Shown one piece after another: positions 17,117 to 27,139 of a stretch of DNA of 64,000 nucleotides. A program made the translations under genes and the position numbers. The notes under the pieces are model-generated. The model had not been told where the DNA came from. It searched no databases and worked only from the letters and a program-made list of their open reading frames with translations. Numbering within the stretch: position 1 is the stretch's first letter; every line of letters begins with the position of its first letter. The stretch covers positions 26,231 through 90,230 of the forward strand of contig CALADM010000020.1 of NCBI GenBank assembly GCA_937890595.1, written 5' to 3'. This DNA comes from CAJMNU01 sp905214855. GTDB lineage: Bacteria; Bacillota; Clostridia; Lachnospirales; Lachnospiraceae.

Positions 17117-17320
17117 TTATGCTTCCCTGCTGTCTCTTCCCATAAATGTGAAAAGATAAAGTCCACAGATCCCTACCAGAATATAGATGATCCTTGCAAC
17201 CCACGGGATTCCTCCAAAGAGAAATGTAACCAGATTAAAATTAAACAAACCGACCAGCCCCCAGTTAAGAGTTCCGATGATCGCAATGCTCAACGCTGCT
17301 ATATCGAATCCTTTTCCCAT
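17117..17320 (-). CDS. DUF378 (YuzA-like) small membrane protein
   Basis: 67 residues. Two membrane segments with the DUF378 signature GTLNWGLVGLF followed by a glycine and the second helix. Unknown function, widespread in Firmicutes. The ATG at 17320 is chosen because AAAGGAGGT stands about 7 nt before it; the 20 additional in-frame codons upstream are highly charged and not family-like. Terminated by the hairpin at 17038-17084. Confidence 0.8.
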   Translation of the reverse strand: MGKGFDIAALSIAIIGTLNWGLVGLFNFNLVTFLFGGIPWVARIIYILVGICGLYLFTFMGRDSREA

Positions 17321-17442
17321 ACGCTGTACCTCCTTTTCTTTACGCCTTTTATCTGGCTTTTCACGTTTAGAATATCCCAAACAGGCACAGACTATGCAAA
17401 AGACTCCATTGCATCTCCCAATTTCTTAACCTATATCCACTT

Positions 17443-18210
17443 TTATCCCAAAAGATCTTTTAATTTTTTTTCAATATATCCATTTCCTGCAATAATGTCA
17501 GAGGGGTGTTCTATGGAAACTTCTCCTCCCTGATATGCGATCACATGTCCTCCTGCCTCTGACACCAACAAGAGACCAGCTGCGTAATCCCATGGATTTA
17601 AATGTTTTTCAAAAAATCCATCCAATCTTCCACATGCTACATATGCCAGATCCAACGCTGCCGATCCACTTCTTCTGATATCCTGACATTCTGTAAACAC
17701 TTTCTGAAAAATTGGAAAATTATACTTTGCCCATTCCTTATAATATGGACTAGTTCCAATAGAGATCAAACTCTCTTCCAGTGTCTCGATATGGCTGACA
17801 TGGATTTTTTCATCATTGAGCATTGCTCCTTTTCCTTTTACAGCATAAAACACATCATTGGTATATGGATGATATATAATTCCAACTTTGATCTCTCCCT
17901 CTTCATAATACGCAAGAGAAACCACACAGTGTTGATATCCATGGATCAGATTCGTTGTCCCATCTGCAGGATCTAAGATCCAGAGAGGTTTGGAGAAATC
18001 AATAGAAGTATTGTCTTTCTCTTCTCCCATAAACTGTACCTGAGGATATTGTGCATACAATTCCTGATTTAGAAAATCCTGTACCGCAGTATCTATTTCC
18101 GTGACATAATCTGCCGCTCCCTTTCGATGGTAACGTCTTGCTGCATCTGTGTTCATAAATAAACTGCGTGTTTTTTTCACAATTTCAATTGTTTTTCGAA
18201 TCTGAATCAT
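17443..18210 (-). CDS. suhB: Inositol monophosphatase family protein
   Basis: 255 residues. Mg-dependent, Li-sensitive phosphatase fold acting on inositol-1-phosphate, sugar phosphates or 3'-phosphoadenosine phosphate. Metal motifs are FMGEEK (about residue 60), WILDPADGTTNLIHG and WDYAAG near the C-terminus. The start at 18210 has GGGGATATTC before it. Substrate cannot be told from sequence, so the symbol is only by family. Neighbouring genes give no pathway. Confidence 0.85.
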   Translation of the reverse strand: MIQIRKTIEIVKKTRSLFMNTDAARRYHRKGAADYVTEIDTAVQDFLNQELYAQYPQVQFMGEEKDNTSIDFSKPLWILDPADGTTNLIHGYQHCVVSLAYYEEGEIKVGIIYHPYTNDVFYAVKGKGAMLNDEKIHVSHIETLEESLISIGTSPYYKEWAKYNFPIFQKVFTECQDIRRSGSAALDLAYVACGRLDGFFEKHLNPWDYAAGLLLVSEAGGHVIAYQGGEVSIEHPSDIIAGNGYIEKKLKDLLG

Positions 18211-18374
18211 CTGAATATCCCCTTTATCTTTATCATTTTTAATATTGCCAGCTATCCCCAACAAACCTTTACCGCAGAGGAGTTTATGCTCTCATCGTAA
18301 TTTTTACCGACTTCTATTTAGCATATCACAATTTAGCCGATCAATACTATCTCTTATATTCACAAAAAATCGGG

Positions 18375-19088
18375 CTATTCACGTCCTTTTTTTATTTGTC
18401 TGATCATAAAAAACACAATTGCAGCTGAAAAAACAACTCCAAGCACCCGCCGTGACATCTTTTCCATAAGCCACCATGCTTCCCCTGATATCGTAAAAAA
18501 TAAGGAACACAAGTTCGCAGCCATATGTCCAAGCATTGGTAGAAACACTCCCTTTCCTTTTTCTGCCAGCCATGCAAATAAAAATCCCATGACCCCTGCA
18601 TAAACCCCTTGGATCATTTCTCCATGATATATTCCAAACATAATAGAAGAAAAAAGTGCTGCTGGGAAAAAGTTCATACTTTCTCTTAAACGTAAAAATC
18701 CCATTCCTCTAAAAACCAATTCCTCTGCTGCCGGAATGGCAATTCCTGCCGTTAAGATCTGTATCACAAACTGGCTCTGATAAATTTCTTTTGATGTCTC
18801 ATCTGATACCCCAGAAAGAAGGAGTAAATTTAAAAACAAACACAATGCGGCTGACAACACGCCTGCCTGCAAACTGATCGAAACTTTGGGAATCCCCATA
18901 GTTCTCTCTTTTCTGTAAAAATACAATAAAATCAGGGATGATGCAGCAGCTCCCTCCAGCATCACAATTGCCTGTTCCTGATGCATCACTTCCCCCCATG
19001 TGTAAAAGAGGGAAGCGACACACACATAAATGATATATGGATATATCACACGAAAACTAAGGCGCAGTGCCTGTTTCCAATCTGTCAT
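18375..19088 (-). CDS. CPBP-family intramembrane metalloprotease
   Basis: 237 residues, six to eight hydrophobic segments. Abi/CAAX protease motifs EELVFRG, the His in IYHGEM and MLGHMAANL are all present, so the active site is intact. Such proteins in Firmicutes cleave signal peptides or bacteriocin-related peptides in the membrane. No bacteriocin genes are adjacent. The start gives a short cytoplasmic tail before the first helix. Confidence 0.85.
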   Translation of the reverse strand: MTDWKQALRLSFRVIYPYIIYVCVASLFYTWGEVMHQEQAIVMLEGAAASSLILLYFYRKERTMGIPKVSISLQAGVLSAALCLFLNLLLLSGVSDETSKEIYQSQFVIQILTAGIAIPAAEELVFRGMGFLRLRESMNFFPAALFSSIMFGIYHGEMIQGVYAGVMGFLFAWLAEKGKGVFLPMLGHMAANLCSLFFTISGEAWWLMEKMSRRVLGVVFSAAIVFFMIRQIKKGRE

Positions 19089-19167
19089 TCCTATCTAACC
19101 TGCCTTTAATCCTATTTTCCTGTCCTCATTCTCCAACTTCTATCTTGAGGCTCATTCCGATCCTATC

Positions 19168-20976
19168 TCAATTTTTTCCCGGACCGACTGGCTCCTCTGT
19201 ATCAGGTTTATGTTTTCCCGACTCATCTGAACTTTCTGTCAGTCTGTCTCCCGGACTTAATACTTCCCTTGTCGTTTCTGCCTCTGTCGGCTTTGTTGTT
19301 TCCACTGGCTTACTTGTTTCGACCTCTGTCGGCTTCGTCGTCTCCACTGGCTTACTTGTTTCTGCCTCTGTCGGCTTTGTTGTCTCCACTGGCTTACTTG
19401 TTTCTGCCTCTGTCGGCTTTGTCGTCTCTGCTGGCTTACTTGTTTCTGCCTCTGTCGGCTTTGTCGTCTCTGCTGGCTTACTTGTTTCTGCCTCTGTCGG
19501 CTTTGATGTCTTACTGCTCTCTGTTCCTTCTAAATAATAACAGATCACAGGATCATTCTTTTTAATGTTTTCAAAAATGATCTTTGCCGCATTCTGTGGG
19601 AGGTTTACACATCCATGAGAACCATTGGTCTTATAAATTGTACCTCCAAAACTACTTCTCCATGTCGCATCATGCATACCAATATTTCCATTAAACGGCA
19701 TCCAATATGTAACAGGTGTGTTGTAGTCTTCTCCTTTCAGTACAGCATTTTTCTCTGTGTATGTAATTCCATAAATTCCTGCCGGAGTATCATATTTTTT
19801 CGCAGCATTTCCGGAAACAAAATCACTTTCCACAAGCAGTTTTCCATCTTTATAAAAATACAGATGCTGTGCAGTCAGATTGATCTCTACATAAGTATTG
19901 CCCCAATCCTGATCGCTGTGTATTGCCCCTTTCTGGAAATATTCCACTGTTCTTTTTCCGCCTTCACCACTCTTTACCATCTCAATAAGAGCTTTTTTTT
20001 CTGCGGATTGATTGATTCTCCAGCCATAATCTCCTTTGCTGATCTCCACTGTTTTTCCATAAGTTGTCTTAAACTTGCGTTTTGTATATGCAGTATTGTA
20101 TTTTTTGGCAAGCTGTTTCACATAAGAACCAATTGCTTCCTCATCTACAGAAACAGACAGATCCTCTCTGATTGTAACCCAAGAACGGATTGTTTTACGG
20201 TCAATTGTTTCATTTACCCCTTCTCCCATATTCAGGGTGATGGACATAGATGCATATTTATTATATACTTCCAACTGTTTCTGAAGAGATTCATCCGCCT
20301 CAAGCACATTTGGATGCACATAACAGTCTTCTGCGTCCAGATTCACTGTATCCTTCAGATTCAGGATCGCATTAGAAATAACTTGGATCGTTTTCTCCTG
20401 ATCCAGAACATTCCCTTCTACTTCTGGTACAATATGGTATCCCCCAGTCTCCTCATTATATTCTGACAAATAGGCATCCTGTGGCTGTATCAGATTTTCT
20501 TCCTGAAAGGCTTTCAGACTCTTGATCTTATCCTGAAAAGCATCTTCGTCATATGCGATCATTGTCTGGATCTCATATACCTTCTGTTCTGAAGATTTTG
20601 GCAGCCACTCATTAGGGTTCTGTTCACTCAATACCCTCTCCAGTTCCCCATCAAAAACAGAGTGAAGACCGATCTCTTTCATTGTAATGATCTCTTTTTC
20701 TCCTCCCCGTTCTTCCAAGATCAGCTGATATCCTTCCATTTCCTGTGCAATCTTCGCTTTTACCTCTTCCACTGTCTGATCAGATGCATCAATCCCATTG
20801 ATGATCGTCTGAGGGAAAAATACTTCTTTATATTTCTGACCTTTATACAGATAAATTGCAGTACCACCTCCCCCTATAAGCAAAATCGCAAGCGAAAACC
20901 AGACAAGCAGCCTCACTCTCCAATAGACAGCTCCCTGTGTATTCTTTCTGCTTCTTGATCTATTCTGATCACTCAT
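19168..20976 (-). CDS. L,D-transpeptidase with Thr/Pro/Glu repeat tail
   Basis: 602 residues. A type II membrane protein: Arg/Lys/Asn-rich cytoplasmic tail, one membrane helix (LVWFSLAILLIGGGG), two peptidoglycan-binding PG_binding_4-type segments, and a YkuD catalytic domain with SHGCVNLP (nucleophile Cys). It makes 3-3 peptide cross-links or attaches wall proteins. After the catalytic domain comes an unusual tail of five near-perfect 14-residue repeats of PTEAETSKPAETTK. Start at 20976 has GGGAGG 6 nt before it; 40 further in-frame codons upstream are not membrane-protein-like. Position of the tail after the enzyme means it is extracellular. Confidence 0.92.
   Translation of the reverse strand: MSDQNRSRSRKNTQGAVYWRVRLLVWFSLAILLIGGGGTAIYLYKGQKYKEVFFPQTIINGIDASDQTVEEVKAKIAQEMEGYQLILEERGGEKEIITMKEIGLHSVFDGELERVLSEQNPNEWLPKSSEQKVYEIQTMIAYDEDAFQDKIKSLKAFQEENLIQPQDAYLSEYNEETGGYHIVPEVEGNVLDQEKTIQVISNAILNLKDTVNLDAEDCYVHPNVLEADESLQKQLEVYNKYASMSITLNMGEGVNETIDRKTIRSWVTIREDLSVSVDEEAIGSYVKQLAKKYNTAYTKRKFKTTYGKTVEISKGDYGWRINQSAEKKALIEMVKSGEGGKRTVEYFQKGAIHSDQDWGNTYVEINLTAQHLYFYKDGKLLVESDFVSGNAAKKYDTPAGIYGITYTEKNAVLKGEDYNTPVTYWMPFNGNIGMHDATWRSSFGGTIYKTNGSHGCVNLPQNAAKIIFENIKKNDPVICYYLEGTESSKTSKPTEAETSKPAETTKPTEAETSKPAETTKPTEAETSKPVETTKPTEAETSKPVETTKPTEVETSKPVETTKPTEAETTREVLSPGDRLTESSDESGKHKPDTEEPVGPGKN
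19270..19510 (-). repeat. 42-bp in-frame tandem repeats in the L,D-transpeptidase gene
   Basis: Five full 42-bp units plus a partial one encode PTEAETSKPAETTK with only Ala/Val swaps. Near-identity at DNA level suggests recent slippage, so length is likely to vary between strains. Confidence 0.9.
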
Positions 20977-21352
20977 ATGTTCCTCCCAACTATTTCTTCT
21001 ATATTCATTCTGGACAAATACTTCCTGTATCTTTGTCTTATCTGACTCAACACATAGAATCCCTATTATGATATACCATGTTTTTTTAGTATACAATACG
21101 TTTTTTCTATTATTATTCTTACATTTTTCTTATGTCTCTTTAGCGTAATCATTCTAATCCATACAATTTGTATCTTTCTGTTTCCTTTTTTCCCATCTCA
21201 TCCGACTTCTTATATTATCCAGATATGGACAATATGCAAACGATAACATTCTTTGTTTAATAAAAGACATAGATATTCCGATGCCTGATACATGACATTT
21301 GGAAATATCCATATCTTTATTTATGAAGCATCATTACAAAAGAGGTAGTTAA
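20977..21352. other. Divergent intergenic region
   Basis: 376 bp between the L,D-transpeptidase and the XRE regulator, read apart. AT-rich; must carry both promoters. Near 21271-21313 there is a loose inverted repeat (ATATTCC and GGAAATAT), a possible site for the XRE protein. No ORF or RNA recognised. Confidence 0.4.
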
Positions 21353-21565
21353 ATGATCGTCTATGACAGATTATGGGAAACCATGAAACGCAAAAACATC
21401 AGTCAGTATCGTTTGATCAAAACATATGGCATCAGTTCTGGTCAGATTGGTCGCTTGAAGAAAAACATGTATGTCTCCACCCACACCATTGAAGTACTCT
21501 GCAATATTCTTGAATGTCCTGTCGAAGATATCATGGAATGGAAATCAGATGATCCCATCCAGTAA
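21353..21565 (+). CDS. Small XRE-family HTH regulator
   Basis: 70 residues: a single Cro/C1-type helix-turn-helix domain (SQYRLIKTYGISSGQIGRL; then THTIEVLCNILECPVEDI), the YozG-like type with no sensor domain. GAGGT lies 6-7 nt before the ATG. It stands alone, divergent from the L,D-transpeptidase gene and convergent with dus. Target unknown; self-regulation or control of the neighbour is possible. Confidence 0.85.
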   Translation: MIVYDRLWETMKRKNISQYRLIKTYGISSGQIGRLKKNMYVSTHTIEVLCNILECPVEDIMEWKSDDPIQ

Positions 21566-21580
21566 ATTCTGCTGACCACA

Positions 21581-21620
21581 AAAAACGATGAGAAATCCCA
21601 TCGTTTTTCTCATCGTTTTT
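21581..21620. terminator. Bidirectional intrinsic terminator
   Basis: Perfect 15-bp arms (AAAAACGATGAGAAA at 21581-21595 and its complement at 21606-21620) with a 10-nt loop; ends both the XRE gene and dus. Confidence 0.9.
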
Positions 21621-21628
21621 ATTCCATA

Positions 21629-22588
21629 TCAAACCAGTTCCCTTGTTTCAAATAATGACTTCACCGCCGCCTCATAGTCGGCTTTTTTTTCTGCCTTTTT
21701 TATCCGTTTCAACTCTTTTTTGCAATCAGGAAAAGACTCTCCCAGATAAAACCATATTTCTTTCATCTTAAATAATACATTTCGATCTCCTGACATGATT
21801 TCCTGATATCCCTCATAGATCTGTCTGTGAAATTCCCACAACTGTTTTGTCTGCTGTTTCTGCTCTGGGAAATCTTCTGAGAGATCATTTCGCCTGATTT
21901 TAAGAAATAACGCCGGATCTCTCAAAATCCCTCTGCCTAACATCACACTCTCTATATCCAAAAATCTCTCCCGAAATGCCTGATATGCCTCCACACTAAA
22001 GAGATCCCCGTTGTAACTGACTGGATTCACACTCTCCCTTCGTGCCATATCAAACACATCCCAGTTAGGCGAATTTTTATACATGTCTTTTTGTATTCTT
22101 GGATGAATGATCAGCTCTTTGATTGGATATTGATTAAATATAGAAAGGATCTGTCCAAATTCCTCTGGTGATTCCTTTCCGATTCTGGTTTTTATAGAAA
22201 CAGAAATTGGCGTTTTCTTATAGATTTCTTCTAAAAACTCCTGCAATTCTTTGGGATAGGCAAGAAAACCAGATCCCTTTTTCTTTGCCACAACTGTTCC
22301 TGACGGACATCCCAAATTCAGATTGACCTCCTGATATCCCAACGCCTCCAGACGTTCCGCCGCACGCAAAAACAGATCTGCCTGATTTGTCAAAATCTGA
22401 GGGATCAAAGTGATTGTACGATTGTTTTCAGGGTCGATATCCTGAAGCTCTCTGGACGAAAATCCCTTTTCTGTCCCAGGTGAAAGAAAAGGAGAATAAT
22501 AAACATCTGCTCCCCCAAACCATTTCTTGTGTGCATTGCGGTATATGTATCCTGTGATCCCTTCCATCGGTGCAAATGCATATCTCAT
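21629..22588 (-). CDS. dus: tRNA-dihydrouridine synthase
   Basis: 319 residues. FMN/NADPH enzyme that reduces uridines in the tRNA D-loop. TIM-barrel signature MRYAFAPMEGITG, the FMN pocket NLNLGCPSG with the catalytic Cys, then VSIKTRIG, a histidine in IIHPRIQKD and GDLFS. GGAGA precedes the start. It lies 13 bp after the FGGY kinase stop, so the two are co-transcribed although no functional link is evident. Confidence 0.92.
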   Translation of the reverse strand: MRYAFAPMEGITGYIYRNAHKKWFGGADVYYSPFLSPGTEKGFSSRELQDIDPENNRTITLIPQILTNQADLFLRAAERLEALGYQEVNLNLGCPSGTVVAKKKGSGFLAYPKELQEFLEEIYKKTPISVSIKTRIGKESPEEFGQILSIFNQYPIKELIIHPRIQKDMYKNSPNWDVFDMARRESVNPVSYNGDLFSVEAYQAFRERFLDIESVMLGRGILRDPALFLKIRRNDLSEDFPEQKQQTKQLWEFHRQIYEGYQEIMSGDRNVLFKMKEIWFYLGESFPDCKKELKRIKKAEKKADYEAAVKSLFETRELV

Positions 22589-22601
22589 ATAGTTCTGTCT
22601 C

Positions 22602-24209
22602 CTACTGCAAAGATTCTACTGCTGCACATTCAATGGCAAGTCCGTTCCGATATCTTTTGATAAAAGCATCAAACCCTGTCCTATCGCTCTCATCTGGAAG
22701 GATTGTTTTTCCATTTTCCTCAGCAAAAATTTTTCTATTCAAATAGTCAGACAATGTCTCTTTGTCATCTTTCCAAACCATATAGGAAGCTAGAAGTGCA
22801 ATGCCCCATGCACCACCCTCTCCTGCTGTCTCCATCACAGCAACTGGCACTCCAAGTGCTCCTGCCATAACCTTCTGTCCAACCTTTGGTGTTTTAAACA
22901 GTCCTCCATGACCAAAAATACAATCCAACTGCACCTGTTCTTCCTTTAGGAGAATATCCATTCCCACTTTCAAAGCTCCCAATGCGGTAAACAAATGTGT
23001 GCGCATAAAGTTTGCAAGATCGAACCTGCTGTTTGGTGTACGCACAAACAATGGTCTTCCTTCTTCAAACCCTGTAATATGTTCCCCTGAAAAATAATTA
23101 TATGCCAAGAGTCCTCCGCAGTCTGCATCTCCCTCCAAAGCCTTGTTGTAAAGAATAGCAAACAGTTCGTTTTTATCCATTCTGATTCCGGCAGCTTGTG
23201 CAAATTCGTCAAACAGAGAGACCCATGCATTCAGATCAGAAGTACAGTTATTACAGTGTACCATGGCAACCAAATCTCCTGCTGGGGTTGTAACCAGATC
23301 GATCTCAGGATGTACTTTTGACAATTCCTTTTCCAACACTACCATGGCAAACACAGAAGTTCCTGCCGAGACGTTTCCAGTTCTCACTGCCACACTGTTT
23401 GTCGCTGCCATGCCAGTTCCGGCATCGCCTTCTGGTGGACACAATAAAATTCCAGCCTCCAATTCCCCATCTGGATCCAATCTCTTTGCACCTTCTTCTG
23501 TCAGTCTTCCTGCCTTCTCACCTGCAACCTGCACAGTAGGCAAAATCTCCCTGAGTTTCCACGGATATTGACAATTCTGTATATTTTCATCAAAACAGGT
23601 GATCATTTTTTCATTAAAATCATGTGTTTTGGTATCAATTGGAAACATTCCTGATGCTTCTCCCACTCCAACAGTCTTCTCCCCTGTCAGCTGCCAGTGG
23701 AGATATCCGGCAAGTGTTGTCATATAATGAATGTTTTTTACATGCTCTTCTTTGTTTAAGATCGCCTGATACAGATGAGCGATACTCCAACGCTGTGGGA
23801 TATGATAAGAAAACAACTCAGTCAGCGCCTCTGATGCCTGCTCTGTCATCGTGTTTCTCCATGTCCTAAAAGGAACTAGAAGCTGTCCTGCCTCATCAAA
23901 TGCCATATAGCCATGCATCATAGCACTCAGTCCTATTGCAGACAAGGTATGAATTGAAACTTGATACTGTGCCTTGACATCTTCTTTCAACTTTTTGTAA
24001 CTGTCTCTCAAACCTTCCCAAATATCTTCCAAATGATAAGTCCAAACGCCATCCTCATATCTGTTTTCCCAATCATGACTTCCAGATGCGATCGGTCTGC
24101 CATCTTCATTGATCAACACTGCCTTGATCCTAGTTGACCCCAACTCAATTCCCAACACTGCCTTTCCTTCTTCAATGACCTGCTGTATCTGTTTTCTTTC
24201 TAAATCCAT
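22602..24209 (-). CDS. FGGY-family carbohydrate kinase
   Basis: 535 residues, typical. ATP-dependent phosphorylation of a pentose, polyol or ketose. N-terminal ATPase motif LGIELGSTRIKAVL, phosphate motif EGDAGTGMAATNSV, C-terminal FGHGGLFKTPKVGQ. It resembles the L-ribulokinase/xylulokinase-like subgroup of Lachnospiraceae, but no isomerase or transporter is adjacent, so the sugar is unknown. Minus-strand TATAAT and GAGGAGG lie just upstream of the start. First gene of a pair with dus. Confidence 0.85.
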   Translation of the reverse strand: MDLERKQIQQVIEEGKAVLGIELGSTRIKAVLINEDGRPIASGSHDWENRYEDGVWTYHLEDIWEGLRDSYKKLKEDVKAQYQVSIHTLSAIGLSAMMHGYMAFDEAGQLLVPFRTWRNTMTEQASEALTELFSYHIPQRWSIAHLYQAILNKEEHVKNIHYMTTLAGYLHWQLTGEKTVGVGEASGMFPIDTKTHDFNEKMITCFDENIQNCQYPWKLREILPTVQVAGEKAGRLTEEGAKRLDPDGELEAGILLCPPEGDAGTGMAATNSVAVRTGNVSAGTSVFAMVVLEKELSKVHPEIDLVTTPAGDLVAMVHCNNCTSDLNAWVSLFDEFAQAAGIRMDKNELFAILYNKALEGDADCGGLLAYNYFSGEHITGFEEGRPLFVRTPNSRFDLANFMRTHLFTALGALKVGMDILLKEEQVQLDCIFGHGGLFKTPKVGQKVMAGALGVPVAVMETAGEGGAWGIALLASYMVWKDDKETLSDYLNRKIFAEENGKTILPDESDRTGFDAFIKRYRNGLAIECAAVESLQ

Positions 24210-24316
24210 CCCTCTGTCCTCCTCATATAGTATTATAATATGATGTTATTTCTTTTCCTTAATCTTTCACTTAATCTTTCTTTCTGCTTACTTTTTCTTT
24301 TTGTTTCTACAGGCTG

Positions 24317-26416
24317 TTATTTCCCCACCAGCACCATCACAGAACGTGGGGCAATGCGAAGTTCCTTTCTTGTGTGAAGCATTTTTCTGGTATCCTTTAA
24401 TACAGGAGTGGTCTCATTTGCCGTGTCAACACAAAGATACCACTGCAAAGAATCCGGAAGATTTGGCAATTCCACCTGCTGTTCTTCCCAAAATACATTC
24501 AAAGCGATGTATACCAGATCATCCACAGAATCCTGTGTACTCCTTCCGGCATACATCATCCCAAAATATCGGCTGTCTCTGGTGATATTGGAATCCCATG
24601 CCTTCTGTGTATGGAAACTGATCGCAGGAAATCCGATCCCTGCTGGCAACAGGCTGCTTCGGATTGCCGGATGTGCTTTTCTGAATTGTATCATAAAACA
24701 GAAGAATTCGTAAATATCCCTATTTTTTTCCAGAAGAGTCCAATCCAGCCATGAAATCTCATTATCCTGACAATATGGGTTGTTATTGCCTCTTCTGGTA
24801 CTGCCAAACTCATCTCCTGCCAAAAACATCGGAGTTCCTCTGCTGCACATCAATACCGTACAGGCATTTCGGATCATCTTCTTTCTCAAACGCAGCACCT
24901 CAGGATCGTCTGTCTCCCCCTCTATCCCACAGTTCCAGCTTCTATTATCATTACTTCCATCTGTGTTATCCCATCCATTCTCTTCGTTATGCTTTTCATT
25001 ATAAGAATAGAGATCATACAGGGAAAATCCATCATGACAAGTCAAGAAATTAATGGATGAATTGTATCCTCTATACTGTCCTGTATAAAGATCCGGTGAA
25101 CCTGCCATTCTTTTTGCTGCTTCTGGGGCAAACCAGTAATCTCCTTTTAAAAAACTTCTCATATCATCTCTGTATTTTCCATTCCACTCTGCCCAACGGT
25201 TCCATGCTGGAAAACTTCCCACCTGATACAATCCTGCTGCATCCCACGCTTCAGCGATCAATTTTACATCTCCCAAAATTGGATCGGCTGCCAAATTTTT
25301 CAAAAGAGGTGGCTGTTTCATCGGAGAACCATCCTCGTTTCTTCCAAGAATACTTGCAAGATCAAAACGAAATCCATCAATGCGATATGTCACAGTCCAA
25401 TATCTCAAACATTCCAAGATCATCTGCTGCACAACTGGATGGTTACAGTTTAAGGTATTTCCGCATCCGCTGAAATTATAATACTGTCCATCTGGTGTCA
25501 GCATGTAATACAGATTGTTGTCAATCCCTTTGAACGAAAAAAATGGTCCTTGCTCATTTCCCTCTGCTGTATGGTTAAACACAACATCTAAAATCACTTC
25601 AATTCCATTTTGATGCAGCTCCCGCACCAGCGACTTTAATTCATCGCCCTCATGATTATACTCAAGGCTTGCTGTATAACTTGTATTTGGTGCAAAAAAA
25701 CTCACCGTATTATATCCCCAGAAATCCAAAAGATTTTTTCCGTTTACCTCACGCATCCCCTGCGTCTCATCAAACTCAAATATAGGCATCAGTTCCACTG
25801 CTGTAATGCCTAGTTCTTTCAGATATGGAATTTTTTCTTTCAGACCTGCAAAAGTACCGGGATGAGTCAGTCCGGAAGAAGGATGATTGCTGAATCCTCT
25901 GACATGCAGTTCATAAATGATCAGATCCTGCATATCTGCTAATGGCTGTCGTATTCCTTCCCAATCAAAATCATTGACTACCACTCTGGCACGATAACTC
26001 CCCTCAAAAGGACTCACTCCCCATGCACTCTGACCTGTCACTGCTCTTGCATAAGGATCAAGAAGGGGCTTTGTCTTATCAAAAATCAGCCCCCGTTCCG
26101 GTTCATATGGTCCATCCATACGAAATGCATACTCAAACTCAGAGATATGAAGTCCAAACACGATCATAGAGTATACTTTTCCAATCCGATAATTTTCCGG
26201 AAACGGAAGCACAGCATAGGGTTCTTTCTGTTCTCTGTGGTATAGAAGAAGCTCACATGAGGTTGCATTCTGTGAGTGGATCGTAAAATTCACCCCGACA
26301 GAAAGTGCTGTTGCACCGTTGATCTCATAAAATCCCGGTCTTACCCAAAATCCTCCTATCTGGTCCAACGGGATGATATTTTTTTCTTCCATTGCCAAAA
26401 ATTTTTTCTTGTCCAT
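24317..26416 (-). CDS. glgX: Glycogen debranching enzyme (isoamylase type)
   Basis: 699 residues. GH13 hydrolase of alpha-1,6 branch points in glycogen or amylopectin. An N-terminal CBM48-like beta domain (about 20-130) is followed by the barrel: DVVFNHTAEGN, GFRFDLAS (nucleophile Asp), AEAWD (acid Glu) and LTCHDGFS. No signal peptide, so cytoplasmic. AGGGG precedes the ATG. It ends 23 bp from nothing downstream on this strand; nth lies 24 bp upstream, likely in the same transcript. Confidence 0.93.
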   Translation of the reverse strand: MDKKKFLAMEEKNIIPLDQIGGFWVRPGFYEINGATALSVGVNFTIHSQNATSCELLLYHREQKEPYAVLPFPENYRIGKVYSMIVFGLHISEFEYAFRMDGPYEPERGLIFDKTKPLLDPYARAVTGQSAWGVSPFEGSYRARVVVNDFDWEGIRQPLADMQDLIIYELHVRGFSNHPSSGLTHPGTFAGLKEKIPYLKELGITAVELMPIFEFDETQGMREVNGKNLLDFWGYNTVSFFAPNTSYTASLEYNHEGDELKSLVRELHQNGIEVILDVVFNHTAEGNEQGPFFSFKGIDNNLYYMLTPDGQYYNFSGCGNTLNCNHPVVQQMILECLRYWTVTYRIDGFRFDLASILGRNEDGSPMKQPPLLKNLAADPILGDVKLIAEAWDAAGLYQVGSFPAWNRWAEWNGKYRDDMRSFLKGDYWFAPEAAKRMAGSPDLYTGQYRGYNSSINFLTCHDGFSLYDLYSYNEKHNEENGWDNTDGSNDNRSWNCGIEGETDDPEVLRLRKKMIRNACTVLMCSRGTPMFLAGDEFGSTRRGNNNPYCQDNEISWLDWTLLEKNRDIYEFFCFMIQFRKAHPAIRSSLLPAGIGFPAISFHTQKAWDSNITRDSRYFGMMYAGRSTQDSVDDLVYIALNVFWEEQQVELPNLPDSLQWYLCVDTANETTPVLKDTRKMLHTRKELRIAPRSVMVLVGK

Positions 26417-26439
26417 AGATTCCCCTGCCTTTCCTGATC

Positions 26440-27090
26440 TTAGATCCCATTCTTCTCACAGATTCCGTTCAGACAGCACTTTTCACAGTGTGGTTTTGTC
26501 CTCGCTGTACATACATCTCTTCCATGCATTACCAGACGGTGGCAAAAATCACTTCCCTCCTCTGGTGGAATGATCTTCCAAAGTGCCATCTCTACCTTTT
26601 TAGGATCTTTGATCTGATCTACCAGACCAATGCGGTTACTCAGACGGATACAGTGTGTATCTGTTACGATCGCTGGTTTTTGGAATACATCTCCCATGAT
26701 CAAATTCGCACTTTTTCTTCCGACCCCGGGAAGTTTTAAAAGTTCCTGAAAGTCATCCGGAACTTTACTGCCATATTCATCCCGCAGCATCTTCATACAG
26801 GCACTGATATCCCTTGCCTTGCTGTGCCCAAGACCACAGGGTTTTACAATTGCCTCAATCTCTTCCACAGAGGCTTCAGCCAGAGCCTCCACACTGGGGT
26901 ATTTCTCAAACAGACCAACTGTCACCACATTGACTCTAGCATCTGTACATTGTGCTGCGAGGCGCACACTGACCAGAAGTTTCCATGCATCATCATAATC
27001 CAATGTACAACTTGCCTGTGGATATTCTTCTTTTAAAAGCCGTACTGCCTCCAGTGCCAGTTTTTCTTTTGTCATCTTTCCTTCTTCCAT
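26440..27090 (-). CDS. nth: Endonuclease III
   Basis: 216 residues from the chosen ATG. Bifunctional DNA glycosylase/AP lyase for oxidised pyrimidines. Helix-hairpin-helix LPGVGRKSANLIMG with catalytic Lys, TDTHCIRLSNR with catalytic Asp, and a C-terminal [4Fe-4S] loop of four cysteines spaced C-x7-C-x2-C-x5-C, one residue longer in the first gap than the E. coli pattern. The start 27090 has GGAG 6 nt upstream; ATGs at 27102 and 27075 are alternatives. 24 bp before glgX. Confidence 0.93.
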   Translation of the reverse strand: MEEGKMTKEKLALEAVRLLKEEYPQASCTLDYDDAWKLLVSVRLAAQCTDARVNVVTVGLFEKYPSVEALAEASVEEIEAIVKPCGLGHSKARDISACMKMLRDEYGSKVPDDFQELLKLPGVGRKSANLIMGDVFQKPAIVTDTHCIRLSNRIGLVDQIKDPKKVEMALWKIIPPEEGSDFCHRLVMHGRDVCTARTKPHCEKCCLNGICEKNGI

Positions 27091-27139
27091 AAAACTCTCC
27101 ATTCTGTCTTATCACCACTCTCTTCTTGTATCCTGTTTC

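Noticed and set aside
19270..19510. Regular repeats considered as a CRISPR array
   Set aside because: Units abut without spacers and are an in-frame coding repeat of the transpeptidase.
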